64,000 nucleotides of DNA from Isochrysis galbana (GCA_018136815.1 CM030936.1:2376331-2440330), one strand, 5' to 3'; positions 1-10,430 are shown, numbered from the stretch's first letter. Made by a program: numbers and translations. Notes: generated by a model not told the origin, from the sequence alone.

Positions 1-175
1 GTCTTGCCCCGTCTCGCTGGGGAGGTCTGTCGCCTGTCTTCCTCTACACTTAGAGTGTGTGCCTAGAGAGAGAATGTGCGCTGTGCTCTCAGCCTAGCTG
101 AGAAACGCCAATGCGAGTAAGCACATGTAATTAATGTGCCGAGCTGCATACTCTAGCGCACTCGGCGCCCAATCG

Positions 176-260
176 TAGGGCGGTCAAACAGTGGCTTTTT
201 AAGTATTAGTAAGAGTTGGGCTGCATTTTTTTGACCGTGGCGCGATGCCCAATATAAAAA
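176..260 (+). repeat. terminal motif of dispersed element G (copy 1)
   Basis: The sequence begins TAGGGCGGTCAAACA, followed by a GGCTTTTTAAGTA block and, about 40 bases on, TTTTTTGACCGTG. The same order of blocks occurs on the minus strand from 45166 downwards and, more diverged, from 53386. At 45166 it interrupts an older repeat, so it behaves like the end of an inserted element. I did not find its partner end. Confidence 0.45.
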
Positions 261-926
261 ACCTCAGGGGGGGGGCCACCCGCCGCCACGAAAATCTTCG
301 CCAAGAAAAGTTGCGATCCGCGATCCGCCCCCCCTCTCTCCCCCTCCGTCACGCACGCTCATGCTCTACCCGTAAAGAATTTTCGGCAGGGGTTGTGCGA
401 AAACGTTCACGCACCCATTTGGTCCACTTACAGCTGCTGAGACTAGGTGTTCACATGATTTTCTGAGGAGGGGTGTTCACGAACTGTTCATATCCGGAAG
501 TTGGTGTTCACATGTGTTCAAGTGTTCATATGGTGTGGTTTCCTACCGATATGCAAAAAAAAAGAAGTTGAGGCCCAGGACGCACACAAGGTGCGCCCCG
601 GAGTTCGAACTCCTCAACTTGCAGCCCACGACGGGACTGCTGCGCACTAAGCTAGGCCTAGTTCGCCGATGCTCACACTGCTCAGAAGTAATACAGATAC
701 AGAATATCTTTGCATGTCTGCATGCTGTGTGTATTTGTAGCCATTCTCTATCTAGCGCAAACGCATGCGTTCGCGGAGCAAGTCGCGACGGTATACCGTA
801 TTGTGAGTAAAATCAACTTTTTATGAGGGTCCTTTCCCCTAGCCGCGGCCCCCCTCTCTCCGAAAAGCAGAAGGCGGGGGGGGGGGGGGGGGCGAGGAAC
901 GTGGGTGGGGGAGCGGCGAGCGAGCG

Positions 927-1672
927 ATGGACCCCTCCTCCAACGAGTACACCTGGGACTTTTGCGGGGGGGAGGACGGCAGCAGATTGGCCGCGCGCCG
1001 CGGCCCTCAGCGAGCCAGTGCCGGCGATGCCGTCGTGCACGAGATCATGGGCCGCGGCACGCTGCGTCGCGTCGAGGGTGGCAACATCCACTTCACGGTC
1101 GAGAGCACGGGCGATGAGCAGCAAACGTCGAGCGGCCATGTATACGTCGAGGGCGCTAGCGCTAGCCCAGTGCTGGAGCGGCCGGCACGGCAACCGCGCG
1201 GGAGGGCTGCACGCGGGAATGCGCAAGATGCGATCAATCGCATGTTCGGCTTGCGGCAAGCGAACGACCAGACCTTGCAGTCGTTGCAAGCGTCAAAGCG
1301 CGCTCGCATAGGCAGGGCGGCAGGAAAGGCCTCCATGCACCTCCGTCGAAGAGCCCGGCGCGAAGCTCGAGTGCAACGTCAGCGTCGAGCTCGCTGGGGT
1401 CGTCGAGTCAGCCGTCGCAGTCCGAAGGCCCCCAGTCCCAATCAGACAGCGACGATGGAACCAGGTCTCCTTCTTTTGGTTTCCAGATCGGTGCTGAGCA
1501 CGCATCGGATCACGACTCGGATGTGGCGCCAGTCAGCGTGCACAAGCGTGCAGCGAGGGGCTCTGTCGACAAGACAACCGAGGGGTTGAAGCTGTTCCGC
1601 GAGTCCTGGGACCGCACGGGCGGAGACTGGGTCGGGGTAGAGAGAGGCATGCCGCTCCCACTGGCGACCGTC
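927..1672 (+). pseudogene. Ser-rich ORF next to the capsid gene, frame broken
   Basis: An ATG at 927 opens a reading frame with an acidic start (DFCGGEDGS) and a middle part carrying HVYVEGASASPVLERP. Around 1300-1340 the coding signal moves to another frame, where a long Ser/Gln-rich tract (SSSATSASSSLGSSS, then SQSDSDDG) continues to about 1670 and includes LKLFRESWDRTGGDW. No GT-AG pair explains the shift well, so I read it as a frameshift in a decaying gene or an assembly error. It is convergent with the capsid-like gene and lacks introns like that gene. No family recognised; a virion or nucleic-acid-binding protein of the same invader is possible but unproven. Confidence 0.4.
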
Positions 1673-1752
1673 GTCAGGTGTCGTTCCGTCAATTGTGGGA
1701 CATCAGTCGATTTGAGCGAGCACAAAGTAAAACGCTGCACACGAAAAAAAAA

Positions 1753-2304
1753 ATGGACGATCTCAAGATGGAACAGCTGGCTCGTGCGAGGGAGCTCGCA
1801 AGGGCTGCCAAAGAGCGCATCAAGCAGATGACTCCGGAGGAGAGAGCTGATTATGAACTACGGCGACAAGCTGACGCACAGCGGAGGGCTCAGCGGAAAG
1901 CTGCGATCCAGAAGCGTAAGGAGGCCGGCGCCAAGAATCCCTACAAGGAGCCTTGTGAGGAAGGGTCGTCACACACATCGCCACCTCCGGAAGAGGAGGT
2001 CGAGGAAGCTGAGGCACCCGACCCTCCCCCTCCCATTGCTCCTGACCCCATTGTCCCCACCGCCGACCCCGACCCCACGACTCCGAAGCCTCGGAGGAAG
2101 CGGGTTCGACGCATCATTGTCGAGTCGAGCGACTCGGCGAGTTCGAGTGGTGAGGACGAGATTGTTATGCGCCGTGCGAGCCGCAGCAAGTCGCTCGCGA
2201 AGCCACGTGAGCAGAAGCTTGCTGGCGTCGACCACAATAGGCAGCAGAGTGGTAATGAGAACATTGGCCATTACTGGCAGATGCGTGCTCTCGGTCTTAT
2301 CTGA
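1753..2304 (+). CDS. basic coiled-coil protein, function unknown
   Basis: The first ATG (1753) follows a run of A's and gives 183 aa. Residues 1-60 are a highly charged helix with alternating Glu/Arg and the phrase QMTPEERADYELRR. The middle is Pro/Glu-rich, followed by PKPRRKRVRR, which looks like a nuclear localisation or nucleic-acid-binding patch, then a Ser/Asp stretch and an Arg/Lys-rich end finishing in MRALGLI. The open frame extends upstream through SFRQLWDIS, encoded by a motif found at several other loci in the window, so the true start or the upstream junction may have been altered. It ends 55 bases from the 3' end of the convergent capsid gene. I do not recognise the family. Confidence 0.5.
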   Translation: MDDLKMEQLARARELARAAKERIKQMTPEERADYELRRQADAQRRAQRKAAIQKRKEAGAKNPYKEPCEEGSSHTSPPPEEEVEEAEAPDPPPPIAPDPIVPTADPDPTTPKPRRKRVRRIIVESSDSASSSGEDEIVMRRASRSKSLAKPREQKLAGVDHNRQQSGNENIGHYWQMRALGLI

Positions 2305-2358
2305 GATGTTTGGAAAAAAATATTGAAAATGTGACCTCTTTTTTTTTTATGAGATTTT

Positions 2359-3609
2359 TTAAGGGATGAACATCACCTCGCGCCCAGGCATGACCCTGAG
2401 CTCAGCAGTGCTTTCAGTGATTACAATGTTCCGATAACCTCCCGGAGTTTGTGTCAAGCGCAAGTTTCCGCTAAGAGAGACGCCTCGACTGTCGAGCCCA
2501 GACGAGTTTCTCATGTCCTCTTTTGGGGCGCACAATCGGAGGCAGCTCAGGTAGTATGCATCTCTCCATGAGCTGAAACTCGTTGGCAGTCTGATTACGT
2601 CCCGAGGGTCATTAGGTGGAATACTGTTCATCGTTTGTTGGAAGAGCTCATATTGATCCGCAGGTCGCTGCGGCATCTGAACACCGGCTAGATCGATTTG
2701 GAATGTAGACCCTGAATGAAATAAGGATCTCAGCGCCTGTGGATAAGAGCCATAGTACAACAATGTTCTATATATCTGATAAGTAGGTCCATTCACATTA
2801 GGATCGTTTGTACTCATGTGCCATATCCGATCAATTGACCGTGACATAACATCGAACCGCACGTTGTCTTCGTCCGTACCGGCAGAAAACACGTGATACA
2901 TCTTAAAGTTGATCGGTAGGTGTCCACGTGAGCCGATGATCGACTCCTGCAAACGGTCATACTCGCTACCAACGCCTATCAACTCAACCACTGCATGAGG
3001 GTTTCGTACGACGAAATTAGACAATGTGTATGGTGCGGCAGCGGCCGCTCGTGTTCCGTCAGCTATTTCAGCTGCCGTCATAACGACCCTTGCCTTTGTA
3101 AGCTCAAATCGGACAGTGACTGGCGGTAGAAGGCTCATATCGACGACTCCAGCGTTTAGAAATCCGTCAAAACGACGCAGACATACACGTGTCTCTGTTT
3201 CTGCCTCGGGGACCAACTTACCTTGCTCCGGGTCCATTCCAGGATGCATAAACGGTTTGGATAGAGCATCACCGCTAACGCCGCTCAGCATGTCTCGCTT
3301 GTTCTTGAAATTTCCCAGATACCCTCCACCGCCATCGAGCCTCACACCACCGCATAGGACCTCGACGTTCTCGATCATCGTTTCGCCTAGCGGAATTCGC
3401 TGCACGACTGTACCATCGGTGAGCGTTCCCTCGAGATCGACATCCATATGAAGGGCAAAGCTCGGGAGATTGACTAGCGATTCTGAAGGTAGCTCGAACT
3501 CAATGAAGCCGCCGGGCCTCACATCTCCGCGACCTGCTAGAGGCTCCAGAGTGGTTTGGACGGTGGTGAAGTTGTTGAGCTTTGAGCCGAGCGCGTGGAG
3601 CGTATCCAT
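2359..3609 (-). CDS. major capsid-like protein of polinton-like virus type
   Basis: This single intronless ORF of 416 aa starts at the ATG at 3609. The fold pattern fits a double-jelly-roll capsid protein: beta-rich blocks rich in FELPSES, LPSFALHMDVDLEG and RIPLGETMIENVEV in the first half; a second beta domain after residue 200; then the C-terminal signature NSSGLDSRGVSLSG and a final strand ELRVMPGREVMFIP. Polinton-like virus capsid proteins end in this style (Ser-Gly-Leu-Asp-x-Arg-Gly before the last strands), but I am judging by eye. The length is short for NCLDV capsids but usual for PLV or virophage-sized particles. Upstream is an AT-rich promoter-like stretch (GCTATAGATAGC). No packaging ATPase, penton or protease gene lies nearby, so this is a fragment or a decaying endogenous copy. 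Confidence 0.6.
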   Translation of the reverse strand: MDTLHALGSKLNNFTTVQTTLEPLAGRGDVRPGGFIEFELPSESLVNLPSFALHMDVDLEGTLTDGTVVQRIPLGETMIENVEVLCGGVRLDGGGGYLGNFKNKRDMLSGVSGDALSKPFMHPGMDPEQGKLVPEAETETRVCLRRFDGFLNAGVVDMSLLPPVTVRFELTKARVVMTAAEIADGTRAAAAAPYTLSNFVVRNPHAVVELIGVGSEYDRLQESIIGSRGHLPINFKMYHVFSAGTDEDNVRFDVMSRSIDRIWHMSTNDPNVNGPTYQIYRTLLYYGSYPQALRSLFHSGSTFQIDLAGVQMPQRPADQYELFQQTMNSIPPNDPRDVIRLPTSFSSWRDAYYLSCLRLCAPKEDMRNSSGLDSRGVSLSGNLRLTQTPGGYRNIVITESTAELRVMPGREVMFIP

Positions 3610-3752
3610 GTTCGATCTTTTTTGCTATCTATAGCTGCATAAAAAAATGCTGACCCATACGAATATTTTTTTCTTTGGTATGTAAGTAGCAAAAACACCG
3701 GCCTTCTACTTATGCTCCCGCCAGCGCTGCTGAACATCGCAAACCGCCTCTC

Positions 3753-4240
3753 CGGCCCTACCCATGGGGATGCTCAACCCCTCTGTAGGTCATAAAGGGG
3801 ATGCTGTTTGGGCTCCACTCTTAGGATCCGAGTCGCTACGCGCCTCGAATCGTCGGGCCTGCGGCCCTCCCATGGGATGCTCAACCCCTCTGTAGGTCAT
3901 AAAGGGGATGCTGTTTGGGCTCCACTCTTAGGATCCGAGTCGCTACGCGCCTCGAATCGTCGGGCCTGCGGCCCTCCCATGGGATGCTCAACCCCTCTGT
4001 AGGTCATAAAGGGGATGCTGTTTGGGCTCCACTCTTAGGATCCGAGTCGCTACGCGCCTCGAATCAGGATCCGAGTCGCTACGCGCCTCGAATCGTCGGG
4101 CCTGCGGCCCTCCCCATGGGGATGCTCTACCCCTCTGTAGGTCATAAAGGGGATGCTGTTTGGGCTCCACTCTTAGGATCCGAGTCGCTACGCGCCTCGA
4201 ATCGTCGGGCCTGCGGCCCTCCCCCATGGGGATGCTCAAC
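3753..4240. repeat. 107-bp tandem repeat array, about 4.5 copies
   Basis: Units run from GGGATGCTCAACCCCTCTG through CTTAGGATCCGAGTCGCTAC to CGTCGGGCCTGCGGCCCTCC. Successive units are nearly identical over 107 bp. One unit (about 4065-4100) carries an extra partial copy of the AGGATCCGAGTCGCTACGCG block, as expected from slippage or unequal exchange. The array sits between the capsid-like gene and a family B retroelement fragment. It has no coding sense. Confidence 0.9.
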
Positions 4241-4244
4241 TCCC

Positions 4245-4960
4245 TCCACAGCCCATTTTTCTGCCCCAGTGAGTTAGTGTGGATTTCAGCCCGGGTTCCC
4301 TATTCATCCTGACGGGCTGAAGCCCGTCAGCAGAGGAAGGCGGGCAGGCGGGCTTGAGCGAGGGCGAGGACGGCGGCGAGAGCGACATCGAGCGAGTAGC
4401 GAGAGGCGAGGGCGAGTGAGAGGAGGGCTGTGGTGGCAGGGGCTGGCGAGGCGAGGAGGGATTGTAGGGTCTGAGTGTTACGAGAGCGAGAGCGACGAGA
4501 GCGAGAACGACGACGGATGACGACTGGCGACAGGACGACGGACAGAGACACCCAGGAAAACACCCCGACTCTCGCCCCACGACTCTCTCACATAACTCGA
4601 CTGAAATCAAACCCAAACACTCCGATCAGACAACGACGGACGACGATCAAAGGGCGATCTGTCGGCGATCTTGTCTGGAACGGGAATCGCACCATAACGG
4701 AATCGAGGGGCAATCTTGCCGCACAGGATTCCAAGAGACTTACCAAATAAGACGAGAGAAGTGCGATATGCTTAAGGGGGAGGTACGAAGAGATCGCAAA
4801 TTAAACCTGATTGCCCCCAGAAGCAGATAAAGAACCGCAGGGGAGATAGCAAATTAAACCTATCTGCGAGGCGCCTGGGAGGAAGAGAGGTGGGGAAACT
4901 TCCCTTCTTTTTCGAGAGAAAGAGAGAGAGCGCTCCACAACCCCCGATCCCATGCATCCA
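4245..4960 (-). mobile_element. family B retroelement fragment, copy 1
   Basis: Read on the minus strand this matches 62246-63290 almost block for block: CTTTCTCTCGA, GGCGCCTCGC, CTTCTGGGGGCAATCAGG, then a stretch of ATCC/CGTCG-type simple sequence. It ends in the start of a Ser/Pro-rich ORF (MSLSPPSSPSLKPACPPS, ATG about 4391). A third copy lies at 54330-55080. The layout resembles the 5' untranslated region plus ORF1 start of a non-LTR retrotransposon. Only the 5' part is present. Family membership beyond this window is inference. Confidence 0.55.
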
Positions 4961-5173
4961 AGCGAAGCTTTTGACCGAGAACGAGAGAAAGCAGAGAATT
5001 ATAACGATAAATACCGAACGACGAAGAGAAGCCTAACGAGTGTCGATTCGCGAATGCGACAGCACGGCGTGCACACGCATCTGGCGAAAATCCAGAGTCT
5101 TCCTCACAGACATCCACCACCTACACCCCGCTTCACGCTCCTCTTCCCCCACAAGCCTCGCTCCTCCTTCACC

Positions 5174-5746
5174 ATGGGCCAGTACTTTGTCTTCCTCGCC
5201 AAGCGACTCGGTCACCGCACCTACGAGGAGATCCGCGCCCCAGCCTTCAGGTTCTGCGAACACATGGACGAGGGCATGAGCGGCGCCATCCTGGCGATGC
5301 TGCTCGTCACAGCCTCTGGCATGGGCCGTGGATGTGGAGACTTCCGAGTGGATCTGGCCAAGGAACGCTACCCGTCGATGTGGGCACTCATCAAGCCATA
5401 CATGGGCCGTTGGTGCAAGGCAAACCTCATGCTCGTCGGCGACTACTCCGACGAGTACGACAGGATACCCAAGACCAAGTACATTGGAGACGAGGCCGCC
5501 GTCGCGTACCTCTGCATGGAATACATAATGGCGGTCGCGTACGCTGAAACGGATCCCATGGTGCAAGTGCACCGAGACCGAGCAGCTGGCAAACTCTACA
5601 TGGAGAACAAGAAGGCCGTCCTCGCACGCGTCACGGACCTCGCCACCCAAGATCAGCCAAGCGACATCGTCGCCTGCCAGCAGAACGACATTGAGGAAGA
5701 GGGATGTGAGAAAAAGACGAAGAAGATGAAAACTCAGCCCGCGTAG
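5174..5746 (+). CDS. 190-aa ORF of unknown function, repeat-associated
   Basis: I take the ATG at 5174 (ACCATGGGCC, a good eukaryotic context) as the start; the open frame extends upstream to 4952. The protein has no signal peptide. It carries a helical middle with FLAKRLGHRTYEEIRAP and a Met-rich hydrophobic patch AILAMLLVTASGMGRG, then SMWALIKPYMGRWCKANLML and a Lys-rich tail EKKTKKMKTQPA. The last 32 or so codons and about 25 bases of 3' flank recur on the minus strand at 50422-50535, and the downstream sequence around 5820-5875 recurs at 50250-50310. The gene therefore belongs to something that has been copied, possibly the same invader as the capsid gene. No family recognised. Confidence 0.45.
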   Translation: MGQYFVFLAKRLGHRTYEEIRAPAFRFCEHMDEGMSGAILAMLLVTASGMGRGCGDFRVDLAKERYPSMWALIKPYMGRWCKANLMLVGDYSDEYDRIPKTKYIGDEAAVAYLCMEYIMAVAYAETDPMVQVHRDRAAGKLYMENKKAVLARVTDLATQDQPSDIVACQQNDIEEEGCEKKTKKMKTQPA

Positions 5747-6562
5747 CTGGGGGTTACCGCGTGCGTTGAGAGTGGGGGAGCGCAATTAGCTTTGTAATAA
5801 TAATAATAGTGTGGCTACCCAAAAAGAAAACAAGCATTAGCTGGCCCTCTTTTGACGGAACGCGACTTTCCCTTGGAGCCACGCTGCACAGTGCCACTCC
5901 CACCACACACCTAGGCGGGCGTTGCAACTAACAGCCACCGCATTGTTTTTTCTTTGATTGCCGCCTTCGCAATCACCAAAAATGCGTCGCCCTACTAATC
6001 ATGCCACTTATTACAATAGCAACTTGAAACAGGTGCCCAATCGTCGAGCGCCCGCGTCCTCGCCCGCCCACTTCGTTCCGTTGCTCGGATCCCCTTTTTC
6101 TTGCAGCCGCAACAACTGCCTGTACCCCTTCCCATGTCCGCCCTTGCCCTTGCAGGCGGCGTGCATTGCCGCATGCGCCTTCGTCAAGCAAAGCAAACAT
6201 TCTACGAGGATTGCTTTTTGCTCTCAGCAATGCAATCGCTAGCTGAACGCGACGCCCCAGTGAAGCTCTTGCACAACAAAGAATTCTACTGGCTGTAGAT
6301 GCAGGTGTGCCGTTGTCAGGCAGTGGGGTATTTGTGTGTGTGTGAAGGAGGGGGGGGGGTGTTGAAGACCGTTGCTTCACCATTATGTTGCGGCTTGACG
6401 CCTACCATGCGCATGCCGGCGTCCTTCTCGGCTGCTGCCGCGCAGAGCGCAACAAAAGCTGAGGAGCAACGAGAGAAGAAATGTTGGGCGGTTCTCAAAG
6501 AAATGTCCATTGCATGGAGGATTCAAAAGAATCGCGTTCAGATCCGGGTTCCAAACATCAGG
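5747..6562. other. intergenic, no gene seen
   Basis: I see no supported gene here. The segment includes the GACGGAACGCGAC motif (about 5858-5870) discussed as a possible element end, and the likely 3' untranslated region of the minus-strand DHHC gene. There is a G-run at 6348-6357. Confidence 0.5.
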
Positions 6563-8666
6563 TCAAACGTGCTCGTTGTATGACTGCGAGAGCAAAGATT
6601 TGTCTCCCTCCTCGACGGGCACCATGACGACGGCCCCGCGTGTTGAACAGGAGCCATCGGGTTGCAAATCGCCCTCTGAGTTGGCGGAGAGGCGCCGTGG
6701 CTTGTTGAGCGCAGTGTATCGCTGAGAGTACATGTATGGGTCAACAGCTAGCTTCCTGCCACGGGTAAAGAAATCGAGCACGTTGCCCACAATCCCCACG
6801 TCAAATGCGTTCTTGAAACGGCCGAGATCGTCGCGCAGGTAAATGTAACGCCCCTTGTTCATGTGCTCATTTGTCGAAAGGTTGTTCAGGATTAGCCACC
6901 AGTGGTAGCTGTTCATGACAATAGCAAACGTCAAGAAAAGCTGCACAACGCACGTTGAGAGAAGGGGGGTAAGAATCGAGCGCCACATTTCCGTAGGCCA
7001 ACAAAGATGCCTAAGAGATTCTACACCCAAGATGCTCGATTGGGGCAGGGAGTGCGGGTGTCCAACGTCAGCACAGAGGTGTGGGTACGTAGGGGAGCGC
7101 AAGTGCGGGCAGTGCAAGTCCTCTTCAGTGTTAGCGACCTGGCCCCGGCTCGTGTGCGTGCGGAATGCGCACCGCATGATCAAACAGCATCATGATCACC
7201 CACCCGCGCCTTCCATGTGCTATCAGATGCTCGAGGCAGCACACTCCCGCAAGTGCGATGGCGACGAGGCCACAACCCATGAAGGCCATGAATAAGCGAT
7301 AGTTGCCCGCACCGACCGTGTTGTGAACGTAAGGACAGTGGTGATCGAAGACGTTGACGCAGCGCTTCAGGACAGAGCAGTGCTTCGAGCGAAGGGGTCG
7401 GGCAATATGGCAGGTGTGGCAAAGCGGGCCAATCGCACTGGCCTCATCAATCCGGCCATCAGCTGCCAGCTCGAGAGCCCGACGATACCTCTTGTTGGGC
7501 TCGCCCGTCGTGCTGATGAAGCCCGGGTCAGTCATGTATGTCAATGTAATAAGTGTGACCATCCCGACGAATGCGACGCAGAATGCGAGGTGGCGGATCG
7601 GTGCGTCTACAACAGCCGCCATGTAGTAGTAGGCGACAGCAGAGACGAAGGAGTTCACAAAGAAGAAGTAGAACATCAGCTTGTCGCCTGCCCCACCTTG
7701 GCCCATCACTAAGTAGAAGAAGCGCATCAGCGGGCTCGGATTGAGCGGCGAGAGTGTTGCCAGAACGTGCCGGAAACCACGCTCCCGTGCGACGTCGATG
7801 GGCGTGCGACCTTTATTGTCCTTCACCTTGACGAGCGTCTCCGCATTTGGCGTAGCCTCAATCAAATATTCGATCACTTGCAGCGCGCCTTGGGCAGCAG
7901 CGAGATGCATTGGTGTCGAGCCATATAAATCAGCCGCGTCAGCGGACAGACCAAGATAGTGTAGAAGCGCGACTGTCTGCCCATTATTCTTGTAAGCGGC
8001 CCAGTGTAACGCCGAGTCATTGTAGACATCCAACAAATTGATGTCAGCGCGTTGCTCAACGAGGTAGAAGACGAGCACAGTGTGATCGTATCTGAGCAAA
8101 GGGCGCACGGACGATGCATCGGGTGAATGAATTCTATCGGATGCGACGCAAAGCGTGTCAATTGCGTGGCGCCAAGCTGTATCTGATACCAACGTCTGCC
8201 TCGTTCGAGGGTTGCAGGGCCAAGGATGGCGATCAGCGCACTGTGAAGCGATGACGAGCGGCGTCGTGCCCTTCACGTCTCTGGCATCGATATCGGCTCC
8301 GAGCTTAAGGAGTACCTTAATTACCTCGGTGTGCCCGCGCGTCGCCGCCCAGTGGATTGGCTGCATTCCGGAGCTCTCGACCGCGGCATCGATGGATGCT
8401 CCCTGGCCGATGAGCCACTCGGCGATCTCAGCTGAGCCAGTCAACGCGGCCCAGTGGACGGCGGTGGCGCCATCTTCGGAATCGCAGCCCTTCAGCGCGT
8501 CGGGATGCTTCCGCACGATCTCTTCGCACATCTCCCTCGAGCCGGAGCGGATGGCCATCACGAGGAGGTCCGCTGGCGATGGCACCGCCATACCGCTGGG
8601 CGGCGTCACCTCTGGCGAGGGCTCGTGAACGCAATCCTCACCGTGGACGTGGCTGTGCGATGACAT
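6563..8666 (-). CDS. ankyrin-repeat DHHC palmitoyltransferase
   Basis: The spliced model is 8666-8242, 8091-7200 and 6940-6563 (564 aa, all phases consistent). It should transfer palmitate to protein cysteines at Golgi or endomembranes, like the AKR1/ZDHHC17 group. Residues about 35-270 hold ankyrin repeats (GATAVHWAALTGSAEIAEWL, ALHWAAYKNNG, GSTPMHLAAAQG). Two hydrophobic segments follow, then the Cys-rich zinc domain with CHTCHIARPLRSKHC and the catalytic DHHCPYVHNTVG. A third and fourth membrane segment come next, and STNEHMN with a NVLDFF-type end. Intron 1 is 150 bp, in frame and without a stop, but removing it restores a continuous ankyrin repeat (LVIASQYDHTVLVFYL). Intron 2 splices at TGG|GTGATC and TGCAG|CTTTTC. 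The start is the first Met in frame. Confidence 0.88.
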
Positions 8667-10069
8667 CGTCCCCGCCTCCAAACTCGCGCGCTCCTCTCTC
8701 TGTCTCGCTGGCTCACTGTCTCTGTGTCTGAGTGACTGTCTCTCCCCACCCACCCACCGCCCCGCTCCCTCCGACCCTCGCCGCCGTCTCGCTCTCTGTT
8801 TCTATTTCTCCCCCTCTCCCTCTGCTCCCTCCCTCTGCTACCTCTCTCCTCTCTCCCTGCGCCCCAACCAAGTAAAATGGCACCAAAATGAAGAGTTGTA
8901 AACGTTGGTGGGCGAGTCTCTCACTCATCTAAAGTACACACGTACTCGCACACACTTCTCTTCACACGAGCTTCTTTCCTTGTTTTCCCGCGGTCGCCCC
9001 CTCCGCGCCTCTCTCTCCCTCCTCCTCCTTGTGCCCCGCCACGTTGAACCATTCTACCGTTCTAGTACTTAGTACTCCTACTTTAGTCACGTAAAGTACT
9101 GGAAAGTGGAAGGTTTCCACTTCATACTAAGGCTCAGTCCGCGCGACCGCCGATCGCGAATCGAGACCCTTATTTTCGAAAAGCAAGGTCTCGATTTTCG
9201 AAAATCGGGAGTCTGGATCTCGAAAAACAAGGAAAACAAGAGGGGGTCGAAATCGAGACCCCACTAGCAACTCTTGTTTTTCAACCCCCGATTTTCTGCG
9301 GCCCGACGCGGGGGGGGGGGCGCGGGCGCGCGGCTGCCTGGCTCCTCCAGCTGTCACGGGGTCTGGCGGCTGTGCAAGGCGCTCGGATGCGCTGTGCATC
9401 TGGTAGAGGGACCCGCTGGTATGGGGCATCTGCCTGAGCCCGCGCACAGTCCACTCTTGTACCGCCACATCGAGCTATGGTGGGGGCGGGGAAGCGCGCT
9501 GCAAATGGGCTGCGTGAGGCGTGAGGCGCTCGGCAGGGTATGAGGTTGAATGGGGCGCGGCGAGAGAGGGAATGGCCGTCAGGCTGTTCGAGACAGGTCA
9601 TAAGGCGCCACTTTTACCCGTGGAGCGACCGCCTGAACGCCCTGCAAAGGCCCGTTTGTGCATCTACGTCTTTGTTGTTGACGTCTGCACATCCGGACCT
9701 CGCCTTGCCTATCACAGACGGATGGTTGCTGGCGGCCAGTATGTGCGTCGTGCGGCTGATAGAAGGCGTGTGAGATGTATGGGTGACCAGCCCAGGGTGC
9801 CTCGCAGCCATGGTAGCGCCCATTGCCTCGCGTGAGACCGGACCGGTGCGGGTGGTTTGACGTCCGTCTGCTGGTGTGGGAGTGTCCATCCGAAAAACCA
9901 AAATGTGCGTTGTGAGCGTCGAATTGTGCAAGGATTGAGCTGTGGGAGCCTCAGTTGCCACATGTGATAGGGGTAGGTGCAATAACTAGCCCTTAATTGA
10001 TAATTGATCGACTGTTTCATCCTGTAAGAGTGTGAAGCTGGCATGGCGTGATGGTCATGTAACATGCAA
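8667..10069. other. intergenic, no gene seen
   Basis: The first part is the pyrimidine-rich 5' flank of the DHHC gene. Around 9150-9290 a set of short inverted pieces (TCGAGACC with TTTTCGAAAA) suggests an old repeat. Nothing else is supported. Confidence 0.4.
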
Positions 10070-10430
10070 GTTATATTTTTCGTTATTTTTGGTCAGGTCG
10101 CCAGTAGGCCCTCATTGAAATGCTATAGAATGAGAGCTCTACTTCCTTCACCTTCCTGTAGTGAGGTGACAAGCGGGTTTGCCAGATCGTCTGATGCGTC
10201 CCAGGGTGTGCATTCCGACCTGGAGTCTGAGATAATGATATTGTCCGAGCTCAGCTGTTGCGACGAGTGCGCTAGGTGACCATGTGGCACTGAATGGTGA
10301 AGTGTGAGGTGTTGGGACACATTCAAGTATTGAAACTCAGCTGACGGCACCATTGCCAAGATACCTTGCCGCGAAATCATGTTGGCAATGAATTTCCTGC
10401 TGAACCTGACCAAAAATAACGAAATATAAC
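10070..10430. mobile_element. MITE-like element with 27/29-bp terminal inverted repeats
   Basis: The left end GTTATATTTTTCGTTATTTT continues to TGGTCAGGT at 10098. The right end (10404-10430), reverse-complemented, is the same sequence with two T's fewer. The 361-bp interior has no long ORF and no similarity to the host genes here. I could not find a clear target-site duplication, so the superfamily is open. Confidence 0.7.

Noticed and set aside
560-620. tRNA-like fold: AAGTTGAG...GGAGTTCGAACTCC...CTCAACTT
   Set aside because: It has a T-arm-like GGAGTTCGAACTCC and an 8-bp outer stem, but the whole is about 58 bases with no room for D and anticodon arms. At most a degraded tRNA-derived repeat.
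813-1336. overlapping frames on both strands at the 5' end of the companion gene
   Set aside because: They are shadows of the frame starting at 927 in GC-rich DNA.
4236-4616. separate protein-coding gene on the minus strand
   Set aside because: It is the ORF start of a family B retroelement fragment, repeated at 63089, and runs into unrelated sequence.
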